Part shown: positions 36,134 through 44,525 of the stretch, one piece after another | Numbering within the stretch: the first letter of the stretch is position 1 | How the letters are laid out: the number at the start of each line of letters is the position of its first letter | DNA from: Syntrophaceae bacterium | Lineage (GTDB): Bacteria > Desulfobacterota > Syntrophia > Syntrophales > Smithellaceae | Direction of reading: 5' to 3' | Assembly: GCA_018436925.1 (NCBI GenBank) | Contig: JAHDKI010000018.1 | Location: 1-56,501, forward strand | DNA: 56,501 nucleotides | Notes under the pieces: model-generated | Database searches by the model: none | What the model saw: only the letters and a program-made list of their open reading frames with translations | Told to the model about the DNA's origin: nothing | Translations under genes and position numbers: made by a program

Positions 36134-37561
36134 ATGTTGCCCTTAACTGAAAATGAACAGGATGAATCCGGCCGGCCTCGCGAAGAGTGCGGCGTATTCG
36201 CCATTTACGGCCATCAGGATGCGGCGCGTGTAACCTTCTTCGGCCTTTTCGCCCTTCAGCATCGCGGACAGGAATCAGCCGGGATTGTCGCCTCCGACGG
36301 TTGCCGGGTATCCGAACACAAAGGGATGGGGCTGGCCTCCGCCGTCTTCGATGAAAACCATCTGCAGAAACTGCCCGGGTCGCTGGCCATCGGCCATGTG
36401 CGCTATTCCACAACCGGTTCTTCAACGCTCTCCAACGCGCAGCCCTTCTTGGTCCATGTCGGAGAGGAGTATTACGCGCTGGGGCATAACGGCAATATCG
36501 TCAACGCCTCCAAGCTGCGAGCCGATCTGGAAAACAACGGCTCCATTTTTCAATCGACCATGGACAGTGAAGTCATCATTCACCTGATGGCGCCGCATCT
36601 AAAAAAGGGCCTTGAGGAAGCGCTGTCCATCGCCCTGAGGCGGGTGGAAGGGGCCTACAGCCTGGTCATGCTGACGCGCGACAAGATCATCGCCGCCCGA
36701 GATCCGCGAGGCTTCCGGCCGCTGGTTTTAGGAAAACTAAACGGCGGCTATGTGATCGCCTCCGAAACCTGCGCCTTCGATCTGGTGGGAGCCGAGTATC
36801 AGCGCGATGTCGAGCCGGGAGAAATTCTGATCATCGACTCATCCGGTTACAAAAGCCTCAAGCCCTTTGCACCCATGAAGCATTGTCACTGCATTTTTGA
36901 ATTGATTTACTTCGCGCGGCCCGACAGCTCGATTTTCGGCCGCAATGTCTATTTGTGCCGAAAAAGGCTCGGCCATGAACTCGCGCGGGAATACCGGCCC
37001 GACGTCGATCTGGTGATGCCCTTTCCCGACTCCGGAAATTACGCGGCCTTGGGCTATGCTGAACAAAGCGGCATTCCTTTCGAGATGGGCATGATCCGCA
37101 ATCACTATGTCGGACGAACCTTTATTCAGCCCACGCAGCCGATGCGCGACTTCGCCGTGCGCGTGAAGCTCAATCCGGTCCGTCCGCTTTTAAAGAACAA
37201 GAAGGTTTTGATCGTTGAAGACTCGATCATCCGCGGCACGACCAGCCGCAACCGCGTAAAAAATCTGCTCGGCATCGGCATTTCGGAAATTCACATGGCC
37301 ATCAGTTGTCCGCCGACGATGTTTCCCTGCCCCTATGGCATCGACTTTTCATCCAAAGGCGAACTGATCGCCGCCAAAAAAGAAAATGAAAAAGCCATCG
37401 CCGAGTTCATCGGCTTGAATTCTTTGCACTACCTGACGGTCGAGGGCATGGTGCGCGCCACCGGCATGCCCAAAGACCAGTTCTGCCTGGCCTGCTATAC
37501 CGGCGACTATCCCATCGCGCCGCCGGAAAGAATCGACAAATTCTGCATGGAATTGAAGTAA
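36134..37561 (+). CDS. purF: Amidophosphoribosyltransferase
   Basis: A 475-residue enzyme for the first committed step of purine synthesis: PRPP plus glutamine give phosphoribosylamine. An 18-residue propeptide precedes the nucleophile Cys19 in REECGVFAIYG, as in the Bacillus-type enzyme. The amidotransferase half has QHRGQESAGI and GHVRYSTTGSS, and the PRPP-binding half has VLIVEDSIIRGTTSRN. Cysteines in HCHCIFE, ISCPPTMFPCPYG and FCLACYTGDY fit the iron-sulfur-containing class. The ATG at 36134 follows GTGGAG by 7 bases; an ATG at 36119 is also in frame. It is the last of four glutamine-using genes in a row. Confidence 0.96.
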   Translation: MLPLTENEQDESGRPREECGVFAIYGHQDAARVTFFGLFALQHRGQESAGIVASDGCRVSEHKGMGLASAVFDENHLQKLPGSLAIGHVRYSTTGSSTLSNAQPFLVHVGEEYYALGHNGNIVNASKLRADLENNGSIFQSTMDSEVIIHLMAPHLKKGLEEALSIALRRVEGAYSLVMLTRDKIIAARDPRGFRPLVLGKLNGGYVIASETCAFDLVGAEYQRDVEPGEILIIDSSGYKSLKPFAPMKHCHCIFELIYFARPDSSIFGRNVYLCRKRLGHELAREYRPDVDLVMPFPDSGNYAALGYAEQSGIPFEMGMIRNHYVGRTFIQPTQPMRDFAVRVKLNPVRPLLKNKKVLIVEDSIIRGTTSRNRVKNLLGIGISEIHMAISCPPTMFPCPYGIDFSSKGELIAAKKENEKAIAEFIGLNSLHYLTVEGMVRATGMPKDQFCLACYTGDYPIAPPERIDKFCMELK

Positions 37562-37650
37562 TCAGGCTGTCTCCTTCTTTTCTTCAGTTACAACACCGCC
37601 TGTGATACAATGCCGGGCAACTCGGAAAAGATTTGCCGGATGGATGTGTC

Positions 37651-38466
37651 ATGCGCTTACGCAGAACTTCTTTGCATAGGGGTTGGATTCTTTTACTGGG
37701 TTTATGTCTGGGAGGCTGTGATATGCAAAATAAATTTCTTTATTTTCCCAACGACGACCGTCCCGCCGAAAGCATGCTGGCCGCGGAACATCTGGTTATG
37801 TGGCGGTCCGACGGCCGGGACTACCGGGGTTTGATTTCGGCGGACACCGGGACCGCCCCGACCGCAACCCTGGTTTTGTTTCACGGCAACGGCGGCACGG
37901 CCTTTGACCGGAGTTTCTACATTGAACCGTTTACAGGCCTGGGCTTACGCGTGATCCTCGCGGAGTACCCCCAATACGGCGGGCGTCCCGGCAAGGTCGG
38001 CGAAAAGCCGTTTGTGGCAGACGCACTCGAAACCGTAAGACTTGCCCACGCGGAGTTCGGCGACCCATTGTATCTGGTGGGGGAATCGCTGGGCTGCGGG
38101 GTCGCGGCGGCGGCGGCAAAGCAAACGACTGTTCCGATCGCGGGCATCATTTTGATTACGCCCTGGGACACGCTCGCGGCGGTGGCCAAATCGCTGTTTC
38201 CTTTTTTGCCTGTGTCGCTGGTTTTAACCGATAAGTATGACAGCATCAATAATCTGAAAGATTTTCCGCGGCGGATTGCCGTGGTCGCGGCCGAACGAGA
38301 CGAAATTCTGCCGGTCAAACACGCGTATAACCTCTTTGACCATCTGCCTGAAGGCCGCAAGAAAATGTGGGTGATTCCCGGCGCAGGCCACAACGACTGG
38401 CCGTTTTTCACGGACGCGTCCCTGTTCAAAGAAGTCACCGATTTTGTCCAAACCACATCGCCTTAA
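37651..38466 (+). CDS. Alpha/beta-hydrolase lipoprotein
   Basis: A 271-residue predicted lipoprotein with a signal peptide ending in LGLCLGGC (Cys23). The mature part is an alpha/beta-hydrolase: the oxyanion stretch LVLFHGNGGT, the nucleophile elbow GESLGCG (about 143-149), an acidic residue in AERDEILPV, and the catalytic His in IPGAGHNDW. It resembles the BEM46/YfhR-like group. The substrate, probably an ester, is unknown. The ATG at 37651 is chosen because the lipoprotein signal begins there; the ribosome site is weak. An SDR gene follows after 15 bases. Confidence 0.82.
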   Translation: MRLRRTSLHRGWILLLGLCLGGCDMQNKFLYFPNDDRPAESMLAAEHLVMWRSDGRDYRGLISADTGTAPTATLVLFHGNGGTAFDRSFYIEPFTGLGLRVILAEYPQYGGRPGKVGEKPFVADALETVRLAHAEFGDPLYLVGESLGCGVAAAAAKQTTVPIAGIILITPWDTLAAVAKSLFPFLPVSLVLTDKYDSINNLKDFPRRIAVVAAERDEILPVKHAYNLFDHLPEGRKKMWVIPGAGHNDWPFFTDASLFKEVTDFVQTTSP

Positions 38467-38481
38467 ATCAAGGAGGGTTTT

Positions 38482-39294
38482 ATGGAACCCGTTCGTCAAA
38501 CAGCGTTGGTCACAGGGCCAACGTCAGGCATCGGCCATGGTATCGCCTGTATCCTGGCGGAACGCGGCTTCGACCTGTTCCTGGTCAGCCGAAATGACGA
38601 AAAGCTCGCCGCCGTGAAAAATGATCTAGAGTCGCGCCACGGCATTTCCGTTACCACAATGGTTCAGGATCTGTCGCAACACGGCGCCGCGAAACGCGTA
38701 TTTGACGAAGCGCAGGCGCGCGGAATCGAAATATCCATTCTCGTCAACAACGCCGGTTTCGGCATCGGCGGCGAATTGACGGATATGAAGCCGACTGCGG
38801 TCGCGCAAATGATTCAACTCAACATCATGACCCCCACGGAACTGTGCCTTCTGTTCGGGCGCGAGATGAAACGGAAGCGAAGCGGACGAATCCTGAACCT
38901 TTCCTCTACTGCCGCTTATCAGCCCACTCCCTATATCGCCGCCTACGGGGGGACGAAAAGCTATATTCTCAACTTCTCCGAAGCCTTGGCCAAAGAAATG
39001 GAAGACTATGGCGTGGTTGTGACCTGCCTGGTGCCCGGGCCCACCGACACGTCTTTTTTCGATCGGACAGGCATTGAGGGGTTGGGCGAAAAACAAACCG
39101 GTCTGTGGGCTAAAAAAAAGCGGATGTCGCCTCGATCAGTCGCCCGCATCGGCGTGGATGCGCTTGCGGCGGGAAGGCTGACCACGATCGCCGGCCTTCG
39201 CAATTTCCTGCTCGCTTCCGCCAACCGACTAGTTCCCCGGAGCCTTTCGGCGACCCTATCGAAATGGATGATCAAGCGTGCCTCAGACCTCTGA
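38482..39294 (+). CDS. Short-chain dehydrogenase/reductase
   Basis: A 270-residue classical SDR: the NAD(P) motif TGPTSGIGHG (11-20), NNAG (89-92) and the catalytic set Ser142, Tyr155 and Lys159 (YGGTK). An Arg in LVSRND suggests NADP preference (inferred). It is of the DltE/YqjQ-like group that reduces keto groups on small molecules or lipids; the substrate is not predictable. The start follows AAGGAGG. It sits between the lipoprotein hydrolase and the SagB-type oxidoreductase in a probable three-gene operon (gaps of 15 and 13 bases). Confidence 0.9.
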   Translation: MEPVRQTALVTGPTSGIGHGIACILAERGFDLFLVSRNDEKLAAVKNDLESRHGISVTTMVQDLSQHGAAKRVFDEAQARGIEISILVNNAGFGIGGELTDMKPTAVAQMIQLNIMTPTELCLLFGREMKRKRSGRILNLSSTAAYQPTPYIAAYGGTKSYILNFSEALAKEMEDYGVVVTCLVPGPTDTSFFDRTGIEGLGEKQTGLWAKKKRMSPRSVARIGVDALAAGRLTTIAGLRNFLLASANRLVPRSLSATLSKWMIKRASDL

Positions 39295-39307
39295 AAGGGA
39301 GATGGAT

Positions 39308-40063
39308 ATGGCCAAGAAGTACGAGGAAAACCGTTTCTTTCTGAAAGACACCATCCGCCGGCGCATCGATTTTTCACAAACCGCGCAAAGTCGGGGCCAA
39401 AATGCGCCGCGGCTGCAGAAAACCTGCCCGCCCAATATTGCGCGTATCAATTTGCCCGACGGCGCAAAAGCCCTTGCCGCGCTGGCAAAGATGCCGCTTT
39501 GCGAAGCCGTCGCCCGGCGCGAAAGCCTCCGGCAATATCGGAACACGCCGCTCAACCTCGAAGACCTGTCGGCGCTGTTGTGGGCCACCCAGGGCGTTCG
39601 GGAAACCGTCAGCCCGGACACGGCGCTTCGCACCGTGCCTTCGGCCGGTTCCCGTCACAGTTTTGAAACCTATCTCGCCGTTAACCGCGTGGAGGGGTTA
39701 TCCGCCGGGCTCTACCGCTATTTGCCTTTCGATCACCAACTCGCGCAGTTAAGGCCCGATCCACAAATCGGGCGCAAGGCGGCTTTAGCCTGCTTCGGCC
39801 AAGCGTTTATCGCCGCGGCCGCCGTGACCTTTTTCTGGAGCACGATCCCCGCCCGGATGGAGTGGCGCTATGATCTGGCCGCGCATAAGGTCATCGCCAT
39901 CGACGCGGGACATGTCTGCCAGAATCTGTATCTGGCCTGCGAAGCGATCGGCGCCGGCTGCTGCGCGATTGCCGCCTACGATCAGGCCGCCTGCGACGAC
40001 CTGCTGGATATCGACGGCGACGACGAATTTACGATTTACCTCGCGCCGGTGGGAAAAAAATAG
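39308..40063 (+). CDS. SagB-type nitroreductase-fold oxidoreductase
   Basis: A 251-residue FMN-dependent protein of the SagB/ThcOx-like branch: RRESLRQYRNTPLNLEDLSALLWATQG, then TVPSAGSRHSFETYLAVNRVEGL, with YRYLPFDHQL and a C-terminal AIDAGHVCQNLYLACEAIGAG. SagB proteins oxidise azolines in peptide natural products, but stand-alone members are common and no peptide precursor, cyclase or YcaO gene is nearby. A general nitro/quinone reductase role is as likely. The ATG at 39308 follows AAAGGGAG by 6 bases. A strong bidirectional terminator follows. Confidence 0.85.
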   Translation: MAKKYEENRFFLKDTIRRRIDFSQTAQSRGQNAPRLQKTCPPNIARINLPDGAKALAALAKMPLCEAVARRESLRQYRNTPLNLEDLSALLWATQGVRETVSPDTALRTVPSAGSRHSFETYLAVNRVEGLSAGLYRYLPFDHQLAQLRPDPQIGRKAALACFGQAFIAAAAVTFFWSTIPARMEWRYDLAAHKVIAIDAGHVCQNLYLACEAIGAGCCAIAAYDQAACDDLLDIDGDDEFTIYLAPVGKK

Positions 40064-40092
40064 GGAGTAAAGCGTCCTTTACTCCCTATTTT
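40057..40092. terminator. Bidirectional intrinsic terminator
   Basis: A perfect 16-bp stem (40057-40072 with 40077-40092) and 4-base loop, with A-rich and T-rich ends. It lies between the convergent SagB-type gene (overlapping its stop) and the cytochrome gene. Confidence 0.85.
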
Positions 40093-40111
40093 CAGCATGA
40101 ATGAAAATGAT

Positions 40112-40864
40112 TTATGGTTTCGTTTTCGCCTCGCCGCGGATGGTCATTTGAAAATTCTGATGACATTCCAGGCAATACACTTTTGATTCGCTGTGCCCTT
40201 TGTGGCAAACGGTGCAGGCGATCTCTCCCAGATGCGATTCGTGAGGGTTGCGATCCTTGAACTCCGGCGGCTCCGTTTTCTTGACGAGCTGTTCCATGGG
40301 GCCGTGGCACTCAAGACATCTTTTATTTCCCACCGTGACATCAAATCCCGGAAACGCCTTGCCGTGACAGTTCGCGCAGGAAATGGATCCCTTGGCATGA
40401 AGATGGTCCAGAAAGTCACCCGACGCCCAGGACTCGAAAATCTCCCTGATCAGTTTCATTTCATCTGCGGCGGGCGAACCCCAGGAGTCTTTATATCCGA
40501 TGAGCCCGAAACTTTTCGCGTCCTGCCAGGAATGACAGACCAGGCAGTCCACCTTTCCTCTCGGCGGCAGATGCGCCAGATGCATCCGCACGGAAAAGGT
40601 GTTTTTGTCGATGGATCCCGCCAGATCCGGCGCATGGCATGACGTGCAGGCCGACAGATCATTACCCTTCACCGGCGGATGGTTTTCCGGAATGACGGAT
40701 GAAAAGTCGGCATGACAGGATTTGCATGAACCCTGCGGCGCGACTTTTCCCGCCTTTGCGGCCGGTTTGGCGGGGTTGGCCGCCCAGACCCCGTTGGAAA
40801 TCGACAGGCTGTATCCCCCTGCAATCAGCGCCGCCGCGATGACCAGGCAAAAGATTTTTTTCAT
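40112..40864 (-). CDS. Periplasmic heptahaem cytochrome c
   Basis: A 250-residue exported protein: a Sec signal peptide (MKKIFCLVIAAALIAGG..) followed by seven CxxCH haem-binding motifs (CKSCH, CTSCH, CLVCH, CANCH, CLECH, CTVCH, CLECH). The central part resembles the tetrahaem domain of Shewanella-type flavocytochrome c fumarate reductase and the C-terminal pairs resemble cytochrome c3-type modules. It lies 62 bases downstream of a Tat-exported flavoprotein on the same strand and most likely passes electrons from the quinone pool to it. The start follows AAGGAGA. Confidence 0.92.
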   Translation of the reverse strand: MKKIFCLVIAAALIAGGYSLSISNGVWAANPAKPAAKAGKVAPQGSCKSCHADFSSVIPENHPPVKGNDLSACTSCHAPDLAGSIDKNTFSVRMHLAHLPPRGKVDCLVCHSWQDAKSFGLIGYKDSWGSPAADEMKLIREIFESWASGDFLDHLHAKGSISCANCHGKAFPGFDVTVGNKRCLECHGPMEQLVKKTEPPEFKDRNPHESHLGEIACTVCHKGHSESKVYCLECHQNFQMTIRGEAKTKP

Positions 40865-40926
40865 AATGCGCTCTCCTTGAGAAGATAAAGGCGGGCGAAT
40901 CGTTGCGGCATTCGCCCGCCTCCGGT

Positions 40927-42501
40927 TCAGGATTTGGCCTTTTCTTTTGCCGCATGGGTTCCCGCGACCCGTCCGAAGGAAATCGCATCGGGAATGGCGT
41001 TGCTGCCCAGACGGTTGGAACCGTGCACGCCGCCCGCCACTTCGCCTGCCGCATACAGGCTGGGGATGACCATGCCGAAGACGTCAATCACCTGGGCCTT
41101 CGGATTAATCCGGAGTCCGCCCATCGTATGATGAATCGCCGGCCACTGGGCAATTCCGTAGAAGGGGCCTTCCACAAGCGGAATCATCACCTTGGTCATT
41201 GACTTGTTGAAGTCCGGATCTTTGCCTTCTTCGATGTATTTGTTGTGCTTGTTGACCGTTTCCGCCAGCGCCTCCGACGGTATCTTGAGCTTTCCCGCCA
41301 GCTCCGCAAGCGTATCGGCCTTGATAAATCGGCCTTTGGCAATGCCCTTTTCGACCTCCTCTTTGGACCCTCCCATTTTCAGAACCATTGCCTGGTTGAA
41401 AATGGAATAACTCGGTTTCATGTTGGGCCCCAGATTGATCTGGGCAAACGAGCAGACGTCGCGCCGTTCCAATTCGTTGACAAAACGCTTACCCGCCTTG
41501 CTGACGTAAATAATGCCGTAGCCGGGACCGTTGAATGGATACACGGCGGGCGTGTCGAGAATGCCGGTTTCCGGTTCGGCAAACGTGTAGAGTTGAATGA
41601 AGTTCATCTGCAGCGTGTCCGCGCCGACGGCCTGAGCATATCGGATCATTTCACCGGTGGCGCCCGGGTGGTTGGTGCAGTTAAAAGAGTCCACCAGCAT
41701 CGGATTATGCGCCAGTCTCATTTTCAGATCCTTACTGAATCCGCCGGAGGCCAGCACCACCGCTTTTTTCGCTTTGAGGTTGATGGTTCTCCGGCCGCGT
41801 TTAACTTCAACGCCCAGAACGGGGCTTGCCGGATCGGCATCTTTGCGCCAGATCCAGGTGACCTCCGAATTGAGAACCATCTTCGCCCCCCGTTTTTCGG
41901 CGATCTTGCGCAAGGCCTCGGTAAATTCACGCCCGACACCGGCGACGGCGGTGTGCGTCCGGTATGCCGTGTGGCCGCCGGCGCGAGTGACCGTCGGGCG
42001 GATTTGCGCGCCGCCTTCATTGATCATCCAGTCGAGCGCGGGCGCCGCGCCGTTGACCATGACCTCGACCAATTCGGGGAGATTGTAAAAATCTCCGCCT
42101 TTGACCGTGTCATTGGCATGCTGTTTGGGACTGTCATCACCGAGGTTGAGTTTCTGCCGGTAATGGAACTGGCTGTCCCATGAAGCGTAAACGCCGCCGT
42201 TGATGATCGAATTGCCCCCGTACGTCGGCATTTTTTCCAGGATCACCACTTTGGCCCCGGCGCCGGCCGCTTCGGCGGCCGCCGCCTGACCGGCAAAACC
42301 GGAACCGATCACAATCACATCCCAGGTCTCATCCCATTTGGCGGGCATTTTTTTGACCATGGCTTCGGCAGCGTCAGGTCGAGCCAGGTTGAGAGCAAAT
42401 CCGCCCGTGGCGGCCACTGCACCCATGGCAATGGCGCCTTTCAAAACGGTCCGGCGGCTGACGGCTGTCTGACTTGGATTTTTAAATTTGTCCTGTGTCA
42501 T
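40927..42501 (-). CDS. Tat-exported flavoprotein reductase (fumarate reductase/flavocytochrome c family)
   Basis: A 524-residue periplasmic flavoprotein. The N-terminus has a twin-arginine signal (SRRTVLK, residues 15-21) with a hydrophobic stretch and cleavage near AEA. FAD binding is shown by DVIVIGSGFAGQAAAAEAAG from residue 61. Family substrate-site motifs are present: GGVYASW, GGFSKDLKMR, HHTMGGLRI and a C-terminal GSNRLGSNAIPDA. Family members reduce fumarate, urocanate, methacrylate/acrylate or related enoates. In several of them, as here, the haem part is a separate polypeptide. The substrate cannot be assigned. The ATG at 42501 has AAGGAGG 7 bases upstream; it is the first gene of a two-gene operon with the heptahaem cytochrome. 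Confidence 0.9.
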   Translation of the reverse strand: MTQDKFKNPSQTAVSRRTVLKGAIAMGAVAATGGFALNLARPDAAEAMVKKMPAKWDETWDVIVIGSGFAGQAAAAEAAGAGAKVVILEKMPTYGGNSIINGGVYASWDSQFHYRQKLNLGDDSPKQHANDTVKGGDFYNLPELVEVMVNGAAPALDWMINEGGAQIRPTVTRAGGHTAYRTHTAVAGVGREFTEALRKIAEKRGAKMVLNSEVTWIWRKDADPASPVLGVEVKRGRRTINLKAKKAVVLASGGFSKDLKMRLAHNPMLVDSFNCTNHPGATGEMIRYAQAVGADTLQMNFIQLYTFAEPETGILDTPAVYPFNGPGYGIIYVSKAGKRFVNELERRDVCSFAQINLGPNMKPSYSIFNQAMVLKMGGSKEEVEKGIAKGRFIKADTLAELAGKLKIPSEALAETVNKHNKYIEEGKDPDFNKSMTKVMIPLVEGPFYGIAQWPAIHHTMGGLRINPKAQVIDVFGMVIPSLYAAGEVAGGVHGSNRLGSNAIPDAISFGRVAGTHAAKEKAKS

Positions 42502-42611
42502 CGCAATACCTCCTTTTCGTTTTTGAAGTGGTTCATTTTTTCGGGAAACGTCTCTCCCACCCTGACAACGTATTTCTCCATGAACAAACGGAAAATCCGG
42601 TGCGGTGCGGC

Positions 42612-43145
42612 TCATTTCAGAACCGGCCTGGGCAGTTTAATCAGAAGGTCCTGCGCCCGCGCCGCGAAGTTCTCAAATATCGGTCTTTCCTTTAACGCGA
42701 AGGTTTTAATGTCCAAAACGGACCCGCTTTGCGCCTGGTCGGCAAACGCTTGCGCTCTGAACCGGTTTTCATCAACCATCAGGCTGATGAAATGGCGATC
42801 GAAGTCGGCCCCCCGCCTCGACGAAAAATAGTTCAGGGTGCTTTGACCGGCGCCGCTGATCTGCGCCACCGGCGACAGGCCGAGGCTTTTGGCCAAAAGC
42901 TCTATGTCGGCGATCTGCCCCCGGCAGTGCGCGGCAAGATCTTCTCCGAATCGCCTGACTCCCTCGCTTGCCGCCTGCCGCCCGGCCAGTTCACCCAAAG
43001 CGCCAAGCCAGACGGCGCTGTTTAACGCTTCCTGAAGAAAAGTTCCGTCGTCGTTTAAATCCGCTGAAACGGGCGACGAAAGCAGGCTATTGAAAAAAAC
43101 GCAAAACAAAACCGCCGCAAAAAAGCCAATCCGTTTTCGTATCAT
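42612..43145 (-). CDS. Exported DUF4142 protein
   Basis: A 177-residue protein with a signal peptide (to about residue 30, ending SPVSA) and one DUF4142 four-helix domain: FLQEALNSAVWLGALGELAGRQAASEGVRRFGE, then HFISLMVDENRFRAQAFADQAQ. DUF4142 proteins are periplasmic or outer-membrane, ferritin-like in fold, without a settled function. The ATG at 43145 follows GGGGAGG by 6 bases. It lies 23 bases downstream of the PLD-family gene and shares its promoter, so the two are probably made together. Confidence 0.85.
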   Translation of the reverse strand: MIRKRIGFFAAVLFCVFFNSLLSSPVSADLNDDGTFLQEALNSAVWLGALGELAGRQAASEGVRRFGEDLAAHCRGQIADIELLAKSLGLSPVAQISGAGQSTLNYFSSRRGADFDRHFISLMVDENRFRAQAFADQAQSGSVLDIKTFALKERPIFENFAARAQDLLIKLPRPVLK

Positions 43146-43168
43146 CCAGAGCCTCCCCGACGCGAGGA

Positions 43169-43708
43169 TTAGTATTTTTCTGAATGTTGACGATGCGCCA
43201 GCCAATTGCTTCGATACTGTCCGGCCAGTTCCGGACTTTGAACAATGAGAAGATTTTCCGCGTTTTGCGTTTCAGACGCGCTGGTGAAATTATAAGAGCC
43301 GGTAATCACCCTGGCGCCATCCAGAATCATGACGCGATTATTCATAGCCGCATGTTGGGAATCCAGCCAGACCGGAATGCCGGCGTTGGCCATCATGACC
43401 ACCGGAGTGTACCCTTCCTCGCGGCCTGCCTTGTCGATAAGCAGCTCGACTTTTATTCCCGCTTTGTGCGCGTCGATCAACGCCCGGGCGATCGCCACGG
43501 AACCGACCGCATAGGCCATAATCAGAATTTCTTTTTTGGCCTGCGCGATTTCATTCAAAATCAACGGGGCGCATTCACGATCGGGGCTGAAACAAGCGCG
43601 AACCTGAACACAACGAGTAGCAGAGGTGTCGGAAGCAGGTAAAAGTTCCAGGGAAGAAAAAGCAAGAATCGTCGCGACCAAAAGGCATGAAACCAAAACA
43701 TGTTTCAT
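43169..43708 (-). CDS. Exported PLD-family (Nuc-type) protein with degenerate HKD motif
   Basis: A 179-residue protein with a signal peptide (about 1-26) and the single phospholipase D-like domain of the Nuc endonuclease family. Conserved surroundings are intact (CFSPDRECAPLIL, AYAVGSVAIARALIDAHKAGI, ITGSYNFTSASETQNAENLLIV). However, the catalytic HxKxxxxD motif reads NNRVMILD, so His is replaced by Asn and Lys by Arg. This would be expected to abolish phosphodiester hydrolysis. The codon is AAT where CAT would give His. The ATG at 43708 has GGAGG upstream, and a near-consensus promoter lies at 43735-43763. It may be a binding or structural derivative. Confidence 0.85.
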   Translation of the reverse strand: MKHVLVSCLLVATILAFSSLELLPASDTSATRCVQVRACFSPDRECAPLILNEIAQAKKEILIMAYAVGSVAIARALIDAHKAGIKVELLIDKAGREEGYTPVVMMANAGIPVWLDSQHAAMNNRVMILDGARVITGSYNFTSASETQNAENLLIVQSPELAGQYRSNWLAHRQHSEKY

Positions 43709-43734
43709 GACAAAACCTCCGGATCACGGCCATA

Positions 43735-43763
43735 TGTATAAGTCTTCTGCCTCTGTTTGTCAA
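43735..43763 (-). promoter_or_regulatory. Sigma-70 promoter for the PLD/DUF4142 operon
   Basis: On the minus strand: TTGACA, 17 bases, TATACA, directly upstream of the PLD-family gene. Confidence 0.75.
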
Positions 43764-44106
43764 GAAAACGGCCATCGTCAGCCCGTTGAAACGAAACAGC
43801 CGGAAAAAATCCGTCATCATCGACCGGATCGAGAGAAATTCTTTATACAGAACGGCCATTTAGAGATTCGACACCAGATCCTGCTCTCGCCGGGGCCCGA
43901 AGCGCATCACGGTCCGCCGACAAAAAAATCCAAATCGGCAACAGCGCTGAATCCGACAGCGGTTGATTGCATCGGATGATGGATTTTACAAAAGTCCATG
44001 ATTCTTGACGTTCGAGTCCGTGTATCTGCGGCGCGGCTAAACCGGCAGGCGTCCAGCGTGCAAACCGCGCCAACCGCCTTCGATCTTTATCTTGTCCTTT
44101 CCCCGT
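43764..44106. other. Gene-poor spacer between the PLD operon and the btu locus
   Basis: About 340 bases without a supported gene. Short open frames exist on both strands but lack ribosome sites and recognisable protein sequence. No repeat or RNA structure was recognised here. Confidence 0.5.
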
Positions 44107-44135
44107 TTGACAAAGCCAGCAACTTGGGATAGGGG
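44107..44135 (+). promoter_or_regulatory. Promoter of the btuFCD riboswitch transcript
   Basis: TTGACA, 17 bases, TAGGGG: a perfect -35 with a weak -10. The predicted start (about 44142) coincides with the beginning of the cobalamin riboswitch. Confidence 0.6.
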
Positions 44136-44142
44136 TTCCTTA

Positions 44143-44297
44143 TTCAGGCCGCCCCGTCGGGGGCTGCAAGGGAAGACGGTGCAAATCCGTCGCGGACCCG
44201 CCGCTGTAACCGGGGACAACGTCGCATGAAGGCCACTGTTCACAAACGGGAAGGCGCGATAAAGTTGATTGATCCGGAAGCCAGAAGACCTGCCTGA
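44143..44297 (+). ncRNA. Cobalamin riboswitch (btuFCD)
   Basis: The conserved elements appear in order: AGGGAA, GGTGCAAATCC (about 44179-44189), CCGCTGTAACCGG-type core, and the B12 box GCCAGAAGACCTGCC near the 3' end. The P1 closing helix is CAGGC (44145-44149) with GCCTG (44292-44296). A terminator downstream (44377-44409) suggests control by transcription termination when adenosylcobalamin is bound. Confidence 0.93.
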
Positions 44298-44376
44298 AAG
44301 CGAAATCGCCTTTTTTTAAGTCTATCGAGGACGTAGACAGGGGCATCAAAATCCGGAATCGAGGATGAAATACGGC

Positions 44377-44409
44377 ATCCCCGGCCTTGTCAGGCGCGGG
44401 GATTTTTTT
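44377..44409 (+). terminator. Riboswitch expression-platform terminator
   Basis: ATCCCCG pairs with CGGGGAT across a 13-base loop and is followed by a run of T residues. It lies 80 bases after the riboswitch core and 117 bases before btuF, so it is well placed as the conditional terminator. Confidence 0.75.
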
Positions 44410-44525
44410 GTGGATGTAACTATGACTATAGGGCTGCAAAGACTTCCGGCTGTGTTGAGTGATTGCCTTCCGCGCAGGGGTATTAAACAGCCCGCGAACC
44501 GGCCGGGCCGCCGGGGTGTGACGCT

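Noticed and set aside
43842..44073. Small open frames between the PLD gene and the riboswitch
   Set aside because: No ribosome sites, no coherent protein sequence, overlapping frames on both strands.
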